Under the pieces are notes generated by a model. It made no database searches, had not been told where the DNA came from, and saw only the letters and a program-made list of their open reading frames with translations. Shown one piece after another: positions 15,092 to 22,929 of a stretch of DNA of 28,141 nucleotides. Every line of letters begins with the position of its first letter. The stretch's first letter is position 1. The position numbers were made by a program, and so were the translations under genes. The stretch is from NCBI GenBank assembly GCA_031394045.1, contig JANMWN010000255.1, forward strand, positions 1-28,141. The letters run 5' to 3'. Source of the DNA: JANYIP01 sp031394045 (lineage in GTDB: Bacteria > Actinomycetota > Actinomycetes > Prado026).

Positions 15092-16624
15092 GTGACCGAT
15101 CCGACCGCAGCTTCGTCCGAGCCCCACATGGGCATGCAGTCCGACGACCCACGCCGGTGGCTGGCGCTGGGAGTCATCGCCGTGGCTCAGCTGATGATCA
15201 TCTTGGATGCCTCGATCGTCAACATCGCGCTGCCGAGCGCGCAGCGAGAGCTGGGTATCAGCACGGCCGACCGCCAGTGGGTGGTCACGGCCTACACCCT
15301 GGCCTTCGGTGGCCTGCTGCTGCTCGGTGGTCGCATCGCTGACTACAACGGTCGCAAGCGCACGTTCATCATCGGCCTGATCGGGTTCGCCGGGGCCTCG
15401 GCGCTCGGTGGCCTGGCTCCGACGGCCGGCCTGCTCTTCGCCGCGCGTGGTCTGCAGGGCGCCTTTGCGGCATTGCTGGCACCGGCGGCCCTGTCCCTCA
15501 TCACCGTGACCTTCACCGTCCCGAAGGAACGAGCTCGCGCCTTCGGTGTCTTCGGGGCGATCTCCGGCGGTGGTGCGGCGATCGGCCTGATCGTCGGTGG
15601 TGTCCTCACCCAGTACGCGTCGTGGCGCTGGTGCCTCGGGGTCAACGTGCCGATCGCGCTGATCACCGCGGTCGCGGCGTACTCAGTCGTGCACGAGAGC
15701 AAGGCTCCTGGCGACACGCGCTACGACATCCCCGGTGCTGTGCTCTCGACCCTTGGTCTTGTCTCGCTCGTCTACGGCTTCACCGAGGCGGCCAAGCCCA
15801 AGAATCCGGGCAAGGCGAACGACACCTCCGTGCAGGGGTGGACGGCGACGTCGACGCTCAGCTTCCTGGTCCTTGCCGTCGTGCTCCTGGTGGCGTTCGT
15901 GGTCTGGGAGCGGCGCACGCCCAACCCGTTGTTGCCGCTACGGATCGTGCTCGACCGCAACCGCGGCGGCGCCTACCTGGTGTTCCTGCTCGTCGGCGCC
16001 GGCCTGTTCGCGATGTTCCTGTTCCTGACCTACTACTTCCAGATCAACCTGGGCTACAGCCCGTTGAAGTCCGGCTTCGCCTTCCTTCCGTTCAGCGGCG
16101 GCATCATCTTCGCCGCGGGCATCGTCGCGCAGCTCCTGCCCAAGATCGGGCCCAAGCCACTGATGATCCCCGGCTTGATCATGGCCGTGGTCGGGATGGT
16201 GCTCCTGACCCGTATCGGCCAGGACACCGCCTACGTCACGCACGTGCTTCCCGCGATGCTCCTGATGAGCATGGGGCTCGCCGGCGTGTTCATCCCGGCG
16301 TCCAGCGTGGCCCTGGTCGGCGTCGGTCATCACGACGCTGGCGTGGCGAGCGCGGTGCTGAACAGCTCGCAGCAGATCGGCGGTTCGCTGGGTACTGCGT
16401 TGCTCAACACGGTGTTCGCCTCCGCGGTCACTGGGTACTTCGCGACCCACCTGACAGACCCGTCCCAGGCGCAGCAGATCACTCCGTATGCGCTCATTCA
16501 GGGCTACCACGTAGCGTTCCTGTGGGGGGCGATCCTGCTGACCGGCGCACTTGTCTGCGCGACGGTCTTCATCAACGCCAAGAAGGACGACGTCCCGCAG
16601 GAGGCTGGGATGGCAGCGGCCTAG
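15092..16624 (+). CDS. DHA2-family MFS multidrug efflux transporter (EmrB/QacA type)
   Basis: The 510-aa membrane protein starts at a GTG with GGAG about 6 nt upstream. About 14 helices are visible, as expected for the 14-TM DHA2 family. Helix 1 has the signature LDASIVNIALPSAQRELG, followed by QWVVTAYTLAFGGLLLLGGR, which includes the loop 2-3 motif (GGRIADYNGRKR). The motif-C region GVFGAISGGGAAIGLIVGG marks a drug/proton antiporter. Helices continue to LLTGALVCATVFI, then a charged tail. It should expel cationic or amphipathic compounds using the proton gradient. No TetR gene is next to it; control may be through the inverted repeat at 14946. The substrate is unknown. Confidence 0.93.
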   Translation: MTDPTAASSEPHMGMQSDDPRRWLALGVIAVAQLMIILDASIVNIALPSAQRELGISTADRQWVVTAYTLAFGGLLLLGGRIADYNGRKRTFIIGLIGFAGASALGGLAPTAGLLFAARGLQGAFAALLAPAALSLITVTFTVPKERARAFGVFGAISGGGAAIGLIVGGVLTQYASWRWCLGVNVPIALITAVAAYSVVHESKAPGDTRYDIPGAVLSTLGLVSLVYGFTEAAKPKNPGKANDTSVQGWTATSTLSFLVLAVVLLVAFVVWERRTPNPLLPLRIVLDRNRGGAYLVFLLVGAGLFAMFLFLTYYFQINLGYSPLKSGFAFLPFSGGIIFAAGIVAQLLPKIGPKPLMIPGLIMAVVGMVLLTRIGQDTAYVTHVLPAMLLMSMGLAGVFIPASSVALVGVGHHDAGVASAVLNSSQQIGGSLGTALLNTVFASAVTGYFATHLTDPSQAQQITPYALIQGYHVAFLWGAILLTGALVCATVFINAKKDDVPQEAGMAAA

Positions 16625-16652
16625 CCACCGATCGAGGACTTTCGACTCTCAC

Positions 16653-16677
16653 CCGGCCCGATCGGCCGGCCTAGCGT
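16653..16677. promoter_or_regulatory. Hairpin or operator and leaderless -10 before the sulfur operon
   Basis: CCGGCC (16653-16658) and GGCCGG (16664-16669) enclose CGATC. TAGCGT (16672-16677) lies 7 nt before the ATG at 16685, and no Shine-Dalgarno is present, fitting a leaderless transcript. The inverted repeat touches the -10, so it may be an operator, or the terminator of the efflux gene ending at 16624. Confidence 0.45.
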
Positions 16678-16684
16678 TGGCCTC

Positions 16685-17944
16685 ATGGAGCTGCACGATG
16701 CTGAGAAGCAGTTGGTCGTCCTAGGTGGTGGGACCGCAGGCACGATGGCGGCGAACAAGCTCCGCCGACGCCTCGGCCACGAGGAGTGGGCGATCACGGT
16801 CGTCGATCACAGCGCCACCCACTACTACCAGCCTGGATTCCTGTTCGTCCCGTTCGGGATCTACCGACCCGACGAGGTCTGCAAGCCCCGAAGCCGGTTC
16901 ATCGCCGAAGGGGTCCAGCTCGTCGAGGCCGAGGTCGAGCGGGTGCTCCCGGACGAGGGCCTGGTGGTGCTCGAAGGCGGCCGTACGCTGCGCTACGACG
17001 AGCTCGTCATCGCGACCGGAACGTCCCCACGCCCAGATCAGACGCCGGGGATGGCCGACGACCTGGGCGGCGATGTCCACGAGTTCTACACCTTCGACGG
17101 TGCCTCGCGGCTCGCGGCGAAGCTGGCGGACTGGCCCGGTGGCCGCCTGGTCGTCCACGTCGCGGAGATGCCCATCAAGTGCCCGGTTGCCCCGCTTGAG
17201 TTCGCCTTCCTGGCTGATGCCTTCTTCACCGATCGTGGACTGCGGGACCGGGTGCAGATGACCTACGTGACCCCGCTCGAGGGAGCGTTCACCAAGCCGG
17301 TTGCATCCAAGTACCTGGGCAGCATGCTCGACAAGCGGCAGATCGCTCTCGAACCGGACTTCATGGTTGAGTCCGTCGACGCGGTCAACCGTCGGCTCGT
17401 CTCCTTCGACGGCCGGGAGGTCGAGTACGACCTGCTCGTCACCGTGCCGGTGAACAAGGGCGCTGACTACGTCGCGCGGTCCGGCCTGGGGGACGAGCTC
17501 AACTACGTCCCCGTCGACAAGGAGACGCTGCTGTCGAGCGCGTACCCGAACATCTTCGCGATCGGCGACGCATCCAACATCCCCGCCTCGAAGGCCGGGT
17601 CGGTGGCGCACTTCTCGATCGACCTGTTCGTGGACAACTTCGTCGAGCACGCGCACGGGCGACCGATGACCGAGAAGTTCGACGGCCACGCCAACTGTTT
17701 CGTCGAGACCGGCCACGGCAAGGGGCTGCTCATCGACTTCAACTACCTGACCGAGCCGCTCCCGGGCAAGTACCCGGTGCCGGGCATCGGTCCCTTCAGC
17801 CTGCTGAAGGAGACCGAGGTCAACCACTGGGGCAAGCTCGGCTTCCGCTGGATGTACTGGAACGTCCTGCTGCCCGGGCGACCCACACCGTTGCCGGCCG
17901 CGATGTCCATGGCCGGCAAGCACGCCGACGACGAGACGGAGTAG
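16685..17944 (+). CDS. Sulfide:quinone oxidoreductase-like FAD flavoprotein
   Basis: The 419-aa protein begins with an FAD-binding Rossmann motif, VVLGGGTAGTMAANKL (11-26), and has a second flavin segment, ELVIATGT (106-113), then FAIGDASNIPASKAGSVAHF (291-310). Its cysteines are Cys66, Cys166 (in MPIKCPVAP) and Cys338 (in HANCFVETG). Cys166 and Cys338 correspond in position to the redox disulfide of sulfide:quinone oxidoreductases. The C-terminus (FRWMYWNVLLPGRPTP) is amphipathic, like the membrane-docking helices of that family. It would oxidise sulfide or a persulfide and pass electrons to the quinone pool. The DsrC-like and DsrE-like genes directly follow, implying that the sulfur product is handed to carriers. 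A related FAD oxidoreductase with another sulfur donor is possible. Confidence 0.85.
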   Translation: MELHDAEKQLVVLGGGTAGTMAANKLRRRLGHEEWAITVVDHSATHYYQPGFLFVPFGIYRPDEVCKPRSRFIAEGVQLVEAEVERVLPDEGLVVLEGGRTLRYDELVIATGTSPRPDQTPGMADDLGGDVHEFYTFDGASRLAAKLADWPGGRLVVHVAEMPIKCPVAPLEFAFLADAFFTDRGLRDRVQMTYVTPLEGAFTKPVASKYLGSMLDKRQIALEPDFMVESVDAVNRRLVSFDGREVEYDLLVTVPVNKGADYVARSGLGDELNYVPVDKETLLSSAYPNIFAIGDASNIPASKAGSVAHFSIDLFVDNFVEHAHGRPMTEKFDGHANCFVETGHGKGLLIDFNYLTEPLPGKYPVPGIGPFSLLKETEVNHWGKLGFRWMYWNVLLPGRPTPLPAAMSMAGKHADDETE

Positions 17945-17950
17945 CCAGCC

Positions 17951-18265
17951 ATGCCCGTGACGACGATGAACGGCCGTGAGGTCCACGTCAACGACGAGGG
18001 GTTCCTCACCGAGTACGACGAATGGGACGAGGAGCTCGCCAAGGTCCTTGCGCAGAACATCGGGATCGACCTCACCGACGAGCACTGGCGAGCGATCCGC
18101 TTCCTTCGGGAGGACTTCGCTGCGACCGGCGAGACAGCCACGACGCGACGTGTCCAGACCGCGGGTGGCATCCCCACCCGCGAGCAGTTCGCGCTCTTCC
18201 CCCAGAAGCCGGCGAAGAAGATGGCCTATGTCGCCGGCCTGCCCAAGCCGCACGGATGTGTCTGA
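17951..18265 (+). CDS. DsrC/TusE-family sulfur carrier protein
   Basis: The 104-aa protein has the DsrC/TusE fold signature: DEGFLTEYDEWDEELAKVLA near the N-terminus (cited in parts), DEHWRAIRFLREDF (43-56), then TREQFALFPQKPAKKMAYVAGLPKPHGCV (split here: LFPQKPAKK, AGLPKP, HGCV). The penultimate Cys103 is the conserved sulfur-carrying CysA on the mobile C-terminal arm. CysB, ten residues earlier in dissimilatory DsrC, is Tyr93 here, so the protein resembles TusE-type carriers rather than trisulfide-forming DsrC. The ATG at 17951 is 6 nt after the flavoprotein stop, with GGAG overlapping that gene's end. It should accept sulfur from the DsrE-like protein or the flavoprotein. Confidence 0.9.
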   Translation: MPVTTMNGREVHVNDEGFLTEYDEWDEELAKVLAQNIGIDLTDEHWRAIRFLREDFAATGETATTRRVQTAGGIPTREQFALFPQKPAKKMAYVAGLPKPHGCV

Positions 18266-18287
18266 CCTCGACCCGAAGGACCGCGAC

Positions 18288-18797
18288 ATGACCACCACGC
18301 AGGACGTCATCATCCCCTCGTTCGCCAACGACACGAGCACCGGGCGCAAGCTGGCCATCATCTGCTCGAAAGGCAACCTCGACATGGCCTACCCCGGCCT
18401 GATCCTGGCCAACGCAGCACTGGGCGAGGGAGTGGAGACTCACCTCTTCTTCACCTTCTGGGGCTTCGACATGATCACCAAGTCTCGGATGCACGACCTG
18501 AAGTTCACCCCGGTCGGCAACACGGCGACGCACATGCCGATGGGGATCACACCGTTCCCCGGCGTGACCGGACTGGCCACCCATCAGCTCAAGAAGTCGA
18601 TCGCTGATCTCGGTGTCCCGGAGGTCCCCGAGTTCCTGGAGCAGATCGTCGCCGCAGGTGGGCACCTGTGGGCCTGCCGGCTCAGTGCCGACATGAACCA
18701 CCTGAGCGACGCCGACCTCTACGAGGAGGTCGAGGGCATCATCAGCGCGAGCGACTTCATCGAGCTGACCGAGGGTGCGCAGCTGCTGTTCATCTAG
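18288..18797 (+). CDS. DsrE2-type (DsrE/DsrF/DsrH-like) sulfurtransferase
   Basis: The ATG at 18288 has AAGGA about 7 nt upstream and follows the DsrC gene by 22 bp. The 169-aa product has the DsrE-like core: KLAIICSKGNLDMAYPGLILANAA (21-44, in parts), THLFFTFWGFDMITK (51-65), and the conserved Cys130 in HLWACRLSADM, then DFIELTEGAQLLFI at the C-terminus. Cys26 is a second candidate. DsrE2 proteins are persulfide-carrying sulfurtransferases, often found with TusA and DsrC; no tusA is visible here. It probably relays sulfane sulfur between the flavoprotein and the DsrC-like carrier. Its TAG stop (18795-18797) shares CTAG with the opposing hydrolase stop. Confidence 0.9.
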   Translation: MTTTQDVIIPSFANDTSTGRKLAIICSKGNLDMAYPGLILANAALGEGVETHLFFTFWGFDMITKSRMHDLKFTPVGNTATHMPMGITPFPGVTGLATHQLKKSIADLGVPEVPEFLEQIVAAGGHLWACRLSADMNHLSDADLYEEVEGIISASDFIELTEGAQLLFI

Positions 18798-19564
18798 ACC
18801 GTCACGAGGTGGCCGATCAGCGCCTCGTTGACCGCGGCCGGCTGGCCGAGGTTGGCCAGGTGGGCGGCGCCATCGAGGACGAGCAGCCGGGCCCCTGGGA
18901 TCGCCGAGGCGATGGCCGCCAGGTGCGCGGGCGGGGTAACCGGGTCGTCGGAACCGGCGATCGTCAGCGTGGGTGCGACGATCGTTGCGAGGTCGGCCCG
19001 CTGGTCCATGTGCTCGATGGCTGCGCACGAGGCGGCGTAGCCCTCGACAGACGTCGACGCGATCATCGCCTCCAGCTCGGCGACGAGGGTCGGGTAGGCG
19101 CGGTGCTGCTCGGGCGTGAGCCATCGACCGACCACGGCAGCGGCGATCGAGGCGGTTCCGTCAGCACGGACCGCCGCGGCACGGTCGGCCCAGCCCTGCG
19201 GTGGCCCGAGCGAGGCTGACGTGCACATCAGCGCCAGCCGGTCCACCCGGCGCGGCTCGCGTACGGCCATCCGGATCGCGATCATGCCGCCGAGCGAGAG
19301 ACCGACGACGTGCGCTCGCTCGACCTCGAGCCGGTCGAGGAGTGCGACCAGGTCGTCAACCAGGTCGTCCATCGAGTACGGACCAAGCGGGACCGGCGAA
19401 CGACCATGGCCGCGCAGGTCGTAGCGCACCACGCGCAGGTGCTCGGCCAGCGCAGGAGCCTGCGGGTCCCACATCGCCAGCGTCGACCCCAGCGAGCCCG
19501 CGAGCACGACGACAGGGGCGTCAGCGGGTCCGGAGACCTGGTGATGGACCGCGACAGCAGGCAC
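18794..19564 (-). CDS. Alpha/beta hydrolase (3-oxoadipate enol-lactonase-like)
   Basis: The 256-aa protein from the GTG at 19564 has the full alpha/beta-hydrolase set: oxyanion region LAGSLGSTLAMWD (21-33), YDLRGHGRS (48-56), nucleophile elbow GLSLGG with Ser90, acid Asp206 in AGSDDPVTPP and His235 in DGAAHLANL. The pattern resembles PcaD-type lactonases of the beta-ketoadipate pathway. No other pca gene is nearby, so the substrate is open. No good Shine-Dalgarno precedes the GTG; a CAGACT box lies about 6 nt upstream. The 125-bp gap to the divergent gene at 19689 holds the promoters of both. Confidence 0.85.
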   Translation of the reverse strand: MPAVAVHHQVSGPADAPVVVLAGSLGSTLAMWDPQAPALAEHLRVVRYDLRGHGRSPVPLGPYSMDDLVDDLVALLDRLEVERAHVVGLSLGGMIAIRMAVREPRRVDRLALMCTSASLGPPQGWADRAAAVRADGTASIAAAVVGRWLTPEQHRAYPTLVAELEAMIASTSVEGYAASCAAIEHMDQRADLATIVAPTLTIAGSDDPVTPPAHLAAIASAIPGARLLVLDGAAHLANLGQPAAVNEALIGHLVTV

Positions 19565-19688
19565 CGGCCGAGTCTGGCACAGGGCAGGATCCTAGGAGCG
19601 GCATCACCTGTTCCACGCCACCGGGCGGACCCTGCTGGACGACCGACGAAGGCAGGTGCTCGCCGGCCGCCCCGGGTAGGTTGGCGAG

Positions 19689-20474
19689 ATGACCGAACCG
19701 ACCAGCACCGCCACGAAGGCCGCCGAGCTGCTCCGCCTGCACGCCGCCCCGGAGCTGTTGCGGGTGGTCAACGTCTGGGACGTGATCTCCGCGCGCGTGG
19801 TCGCCGACGTGCCGGGTACCCGGGCACTCGCGACCGCGAGCCACTCGATCGCCGCATCGCTGGGCTACCCCGACGGCGAGCAGATCCCGCGTGACCTGAT
19901 GATCGCCACGGTGGGCCGGATCGCCGCCGCGGTGGACCTGCCCGTCACCGCTGACCTCGAGGCGGGCTACGGCGACGCCGGCGAGACGGTGAGCCGAGCC
20001 ATCGGCGTGGGCATCGTCGGCGCGAACCTCGAGGACCAGCTGAAGCCGCTGGCCGACGCTGTGCGCGCCGTCGAGGCGGCCGTCGCCGCCGGAAGTCGCG
20101 CCGGGATCCCGTTCGTCCTGAACGCACGTACCGACGCCTTCCTCAAGGCCGGCGACAAGGATCCGGAGCTCGTGGTCGCCGATGCCATCGAGCGCGGCCG
20201 CGCTTACCTCGACGCCGGTGCGGCCACATTCTTCGTCCCCGGCCGGCTCGACGAGCCGACGGTGACGCGACTGGTCGGGGCCCTCGGCCCGCAGAAGGTC
20301 AACCTGATCGCGGTGCCGGGGTCGCTCAGTCTCGAGCGGCTCAAGGCGCTGGGTGTGGCCCGGGTGTCGTACGGGCCGTGGAGCCAGAACGTCGCGCTGA
20401 CGGCGCTCGCCCGGCTGGCCGAGGACGTCTATGCCGGTGGGGCGCTGCCGGCGGACACGCGCAAGCTCAACTGA
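19689..20474 (+). CDS. Isocitrate lyase/PEP mutase family protein
   Basis: The 261-aa TIM-barrel protein has the family marks VVNVWDVISARV (26-37), ATASHSIAASLGYPDGE (48-64), TADLEAGYGD (87-96), ANLEDQ (112-117) and VLNARTDAFL (143-152). The KKCGH loop that supplies the catalytic Cys in true isocitrate lyases is missing, as in the short PEP-mutase/oxaloacetate hydrolase-like subgroup. It likely makes or breaks a C-C or P-C bond of an oxo acid, with Mg2+ held by the acidic residues. The exact reaction is unknown. The ATG lacks a Shine-Dalgarno but has TAGGTT 6 nt upstream, so it may be leaderless. Confidence 0.88.
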   Translation: MTEPTSTATKAAELLRLHAAPELLRVVNVWDVISARVVADVPGTRALATASHSIAASLGYPDGEQIPRDLMIATVGRIAAAVDLPVTADLEAGYGDAGETVSRAIGVGIVGANLEDQLKPLADAVRAVEAAVAAGSRAGIPFVLNARTDAFLKAGDKDPELVVADAIERGRAYLDAGAATFFVPGRLDEPTVTRLVGALGPQKVNLIAVPGSLSLERLKALGVARVSYGPWSQNVALTALARLAEDVYAGGALPADTRKLN

Positions 20475-20634
20475 CCGTGACAACACCTTTGCCACGCTTG
20501 ACTTCGGTGGGGCCGTCGGGCACTACGACGTCGACGACACCGACCACGTCAGTCACGACCTTGTCGCTCGCGATCGCTGAGGCGGCCGCGACCGGGCAAG
20601 ACGTCGCGCCCACCTGCGAGGCGTGGGCCAGCGT

Positions 20635-20652
20635 CTGAGGCCCTGGCCTCAG
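20635..20652 (-). terminator. Hairpin over the carbonic anhydrase stop codon
   Basis: CTGAGGC (20635-20641) and GCCTCAG (20646-20652) form a perfect 7-bp stem with a 4-nt loop. The carbonic anhydrase stop (20649-20651) lies inside it. No T-tract is present. It may end the deformylase-carbonic anhydrase transcript. Confidence 0.45.
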
Positions 20653-21275
20653 GTGGAGGTACCGATGTCGCCGAATGCCTCCAGGATCTTGGCGTTGCCC
20701 TCGGCGAGGGTGTAGTTGACGCCGACGACCGCACACCGGCCGTCGGCTACCCGCTTGGCGATCACCGCGGACCGCTCGATCAGCAGCTGAGCGGTGTGCC
20801 GGGTGTGCTCGTCGATCACCTCGTCGAGCTCGTCGTGGCCGGCCAGGCGGCCGGTGATGACGCTCGGGCCGACCCGCTCGACGATGTCGCGGACGAACCC
20901 GCCGGGCATCTCGCCGGTCTCGTGCGCCCGAAGGGTGGCGATGACCGCGCCGCAGCCGTCGTGGCCGAGGACCACGACGAGGGGGATGTCGAGCAGGTCG
21001 ACGCCGAACTCGATCGACCCCAGCACGGCCGTGTCGACGACGTGCCCTGCGGTACGCACCACGTACAGGTCGCCGAGGCCTCGGTCGAACACGATCTCTG
21101 CCGCGACCCGTGAGTCCGAGCAGCCGAAGACGAGGGCGAAGGGGCGTTGACCTTCGGCGAGCGCGGTCCTTCGGTCGGCGTCCTGGTTCGGGTGCTCGCG
21201 CAGACCCGCGATGAACCGGTCGTTGCCTTCGCGCAGGGCCTGCCAGGCCTGTGCCGGCGTCTCGGGGCGGGACAT
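20649..21275 (-). CDS. Beta-class carbonic anhydrase
   Basis: The 208-aa enzyme carries the beta-carbonic anhydrase residues: Cys52, Asp54 and Arg56 in GCSDSRV (zinc ligand and Asp-Arg dyad), and His105 and Cys108 in GHDGCGAV (the other zinc ligands). It interconverts CO2 and bicarbonate in the cytoplasm, feeding carboxylases and pH control. It starts with an ATG at 21275, 12 bp after the peptide deformylase stop, so the two probably share a transcript. Length and motifs are normal for an active enzyme. A hairpin overlaps its stop. Confidence 0.94.
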   Translation of the reverse strand: MSRPETPAQAWQALREGNDRFIAGLREHPNQDADRRTALAEGQRPFALVFGCSDSRVAAEIVFDRGLGDLYVVRTAGHVVDTAVLGSIEFGVDLLDIPLVVVLGHDGCGAVIATLRAHETGEMPGGFVRDIVERVGPSVITGRLAGHDELDEVIDEHTRHTAQLLIERSAVIAKRVADGRCAVVGVNYTLAEGNAKILEAFGDIGTST

Positions 21276-21287
21276 GGGGCCATCCTG

Positions 21288-21812
21288 TCAGCCTTGGCCG
21301 CCGCCAAGACCGGGGGTCCTTGCTTGGTAGACGGCGTACTCGTCCAGTGCCCTGCGCCGCTCGCGACGGGAGATCCGGTCGATGTAGACGACACCGTCCA
21401 GGTGGTCGACCTCGTGCTGCAGGCAGCGGGCGAGCAGTCCGTCGCCCTGCACCTGCACGGGCTGGCCGTCCAGGTCGAACCCCTGCACCACGGCACGAGA
21501 CCAGCGCACGCATGGGTGGTGCTGCTCGGGCAGGGACAGGCAGCCCTCAAGCTCTTCGTACGTGTCGCCCGCGGGGTCCACCGACAGGACGGGGTTCACG
21601 ACGTGACCTTGATCGGGCCCGCCGACGTCGTAGACGAAGACGCGCAGGGCGACTCCGATCTGGTTGGCCGCCAGCCCGACCCCCTCCGCCGAGTGCATGG
21701 CCTTGTTCATCCGCTCCACCAGCCGGACCAGGTCCTCGTCGAAGGCGGTCACCGCTGTCGTCGGCGTACGCAGGACCGGATCGTCGAGCAGGCGGATCGT
21801 GGGGACGTCCAA
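21288..21812 (-). CDS. def: Peptide deformylase
   Basis: The 174-aa metalloenzyme removes the formyl group from N-terminal Met of new proteins. All three motifs are present: GVGLAANQIG (44-53), EGCLSLP with metal ligand Cys91 (89-95), and QHEVDHLDG with His133, catalytic Glu134 and His137 (132-140). The start is a TTG at 21812, supported by an excellent GGAGGAGG about 4 nt upstream; no closer ATG gives the family N-terminus. It diverges from homoserine dehydrogenase by 79 bp and precedes carbonic anhydrase. No fmt gene is adjacent, and the genome may hold other def copies. Confidence 0.94.
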   Translation of the reverse strand: MDVPTIRLLDDPVLRTPTTAVTAFDEDLVRLVERMNKAMHSAEGVGLAANQIGVALRVFVYDVGGPDQGHVVNPVLSVDPAGDTYEELEGCLSLPEQHHPCVRWSRAVVQGFDLDGQPVQVQGDGLLARCLQHEVDHLDGVVYIDRISRRERRRALDEYAVYQARTPGLGGGQG

Positions 21813-21891
21813 CGGTCCTCCTCCGTACGGCTCCAGGGCGCTGTGGTGCGGCCGGTGCGGGCCAGGTCATCGTCGCCCTAGTCTGCGGGAC

Positions 21892-22929
21892 ATGGAGACG
21901 GAGCCGGTCGAGGTCGTGCGACTCGGCCTGCTCGGCTTCGGCTCGGTCGGGCGTGCGCTGGCCGAGGTCCTGCTGGCCGAGGGGGACTGGTTGCGTCGCG
22001 ACCGGGGGGTCGCCCTGGTGGTCACGGGGGTGAGCACCGGTCGGTCCGGGAGCCGGGTCGACGCCGGGGGGCTCGACCTCGCCGACCTGATCGCGGCGGC
22101 CGCCCACGACCACCGGCACGGACCTGCGGTCGCCCCTGCGGCGTTCGCGGCCTCCTGCCCGGCCGATGTCATCGTCGAGACCTTGCCACTTGAGCCGTTC
22201 ACCGGGGCAGTGGCCAGCGAGGCGATCCGCGCCGCGCTGCTCGCTGGTCGCAGTGTCGTCAGCGCCAACAAGGGCCCGGTCGCGCACGCCCTGCGCGAGC
22301 TCGAGGACCTCGCTGCCGCCCGCGGTGCGTCCTACCGGTACGAGTCGGCGGTGGCCGACGGTATGCCGGTCTTCAACCTGGTCCGGCACGGGCTGCCCGC
22401 GGCGGACGTCTTGGGCTTTCGCGGGGTGCTCAACTCGACCTCGAGCATCGTCCTGTCGGCGCTTGCCGCCGGGGGGACCTTGGTGGAGGGGATCGCGTCG
22501 GCGCAGGCGATGGGTGTGGCCGAGGCCGACCCGTCGTACGACCTGGACGGCCTGGACGCGGCGGTCAAGCTCGCGGCGCTGTCGGCCGCGGTCTGGGGCG
22601 AGCGGCTCGACCTCGCGACGGTGCTGCGCGAACCCGTCAGCCAGGACACGGCCGAACGAGCGATCCGGGCCGCCGCGAACGGCAACCGGCTGGTCAGCCT
22701 ATCCGAGCTGACGCGTACCCCAGGTGGGTCCAACCAGGCCGCCGTACGTCTGGTGGAGATCGGTCCCGACCACGTGCTCTACCCGTTGACCGGCACCAGC
22801 CTCGGCCTGACCATCCGGTCCAGGTTGCTGTGCCCCGTCACCGTGTCCTCGTCCCAGCCCACGGTCCGGGACACGGCGTACGGCCTGCTCTCGGACCTGC
22901 TGACGTTGCCGACCCTGCAGGCCGGCTAG
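21892..22929 (+). CDS. Homoserine dehydrogenase-like protein without ACT domain
   Basis: The 345-aa protein has an N-terminal NAD(P)-binding motif, LGLLGFGSVGRALAEVL (11-27), SANKGPVAHAL in the middle, and the homoserine dehydrogenase catalytic signature GVLNSTSSIVLSAL, then AQAMGVAEADPSYDLDG. The enzyme reduces aspartate semialdehyde to homoserine for Thr/Met synthesis. The C-terminal ACT regulatory domain of the longer biosynthetic enzymes is absent, so it may be feedback-insensitive or a specialised paralogue. No thrB or thrC is adjacent. The ATG has no clear Shine-Dalgarno; TAGTCT lies 7 nt upstream. Its TAG (22927-22929) shares CTAG with the opposing SDR stop. Confidence 0.88.
   Translation: METEPVEVVRLGLLGFGSVGRALAEVLLAEGDWLRRDRGVALVVTGVSTGRSGSRVDAGGLDLADLIAAAAHDHRHGPAVAPAAFAASCPADVIVETLPLEPFTGAVASEAIRAALLAGRSVVSANKGPVAHALRELEDLAAARGASYRYESAVADGMPVFNLVRHGLPAADVLGFRGVLNSTSSIVLSALAAGGTLVEGIASAQAMGVAEADPSYDLDGLDAAVKLAALSAAVWGERLDLATVLREPVSQDTAERAIRAAANGNRLVSLSELTRTPGGSNQAAVRLVEIGPDHVLYPLTGTSLGLTIRSRLLCPVTVSSSQPTVRDTAYGLLSDLLTLPTLQAG

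Noticed and set aside
16721..18385. A 554-codon open frame on the reverse strand over the sulfur operon
   Set aside because: The forward genes have complete family motifs; the reverse product is low-complexity Val/Asp/Arg with no recognisable fold.
20467..21513. Long reverse frame over carbonic anhydrase and deformylase
   Set aside because: The true genes lie in another reverse frame with all catalytic residues. Only the terminal 60 codons outside those genes remain open to question.
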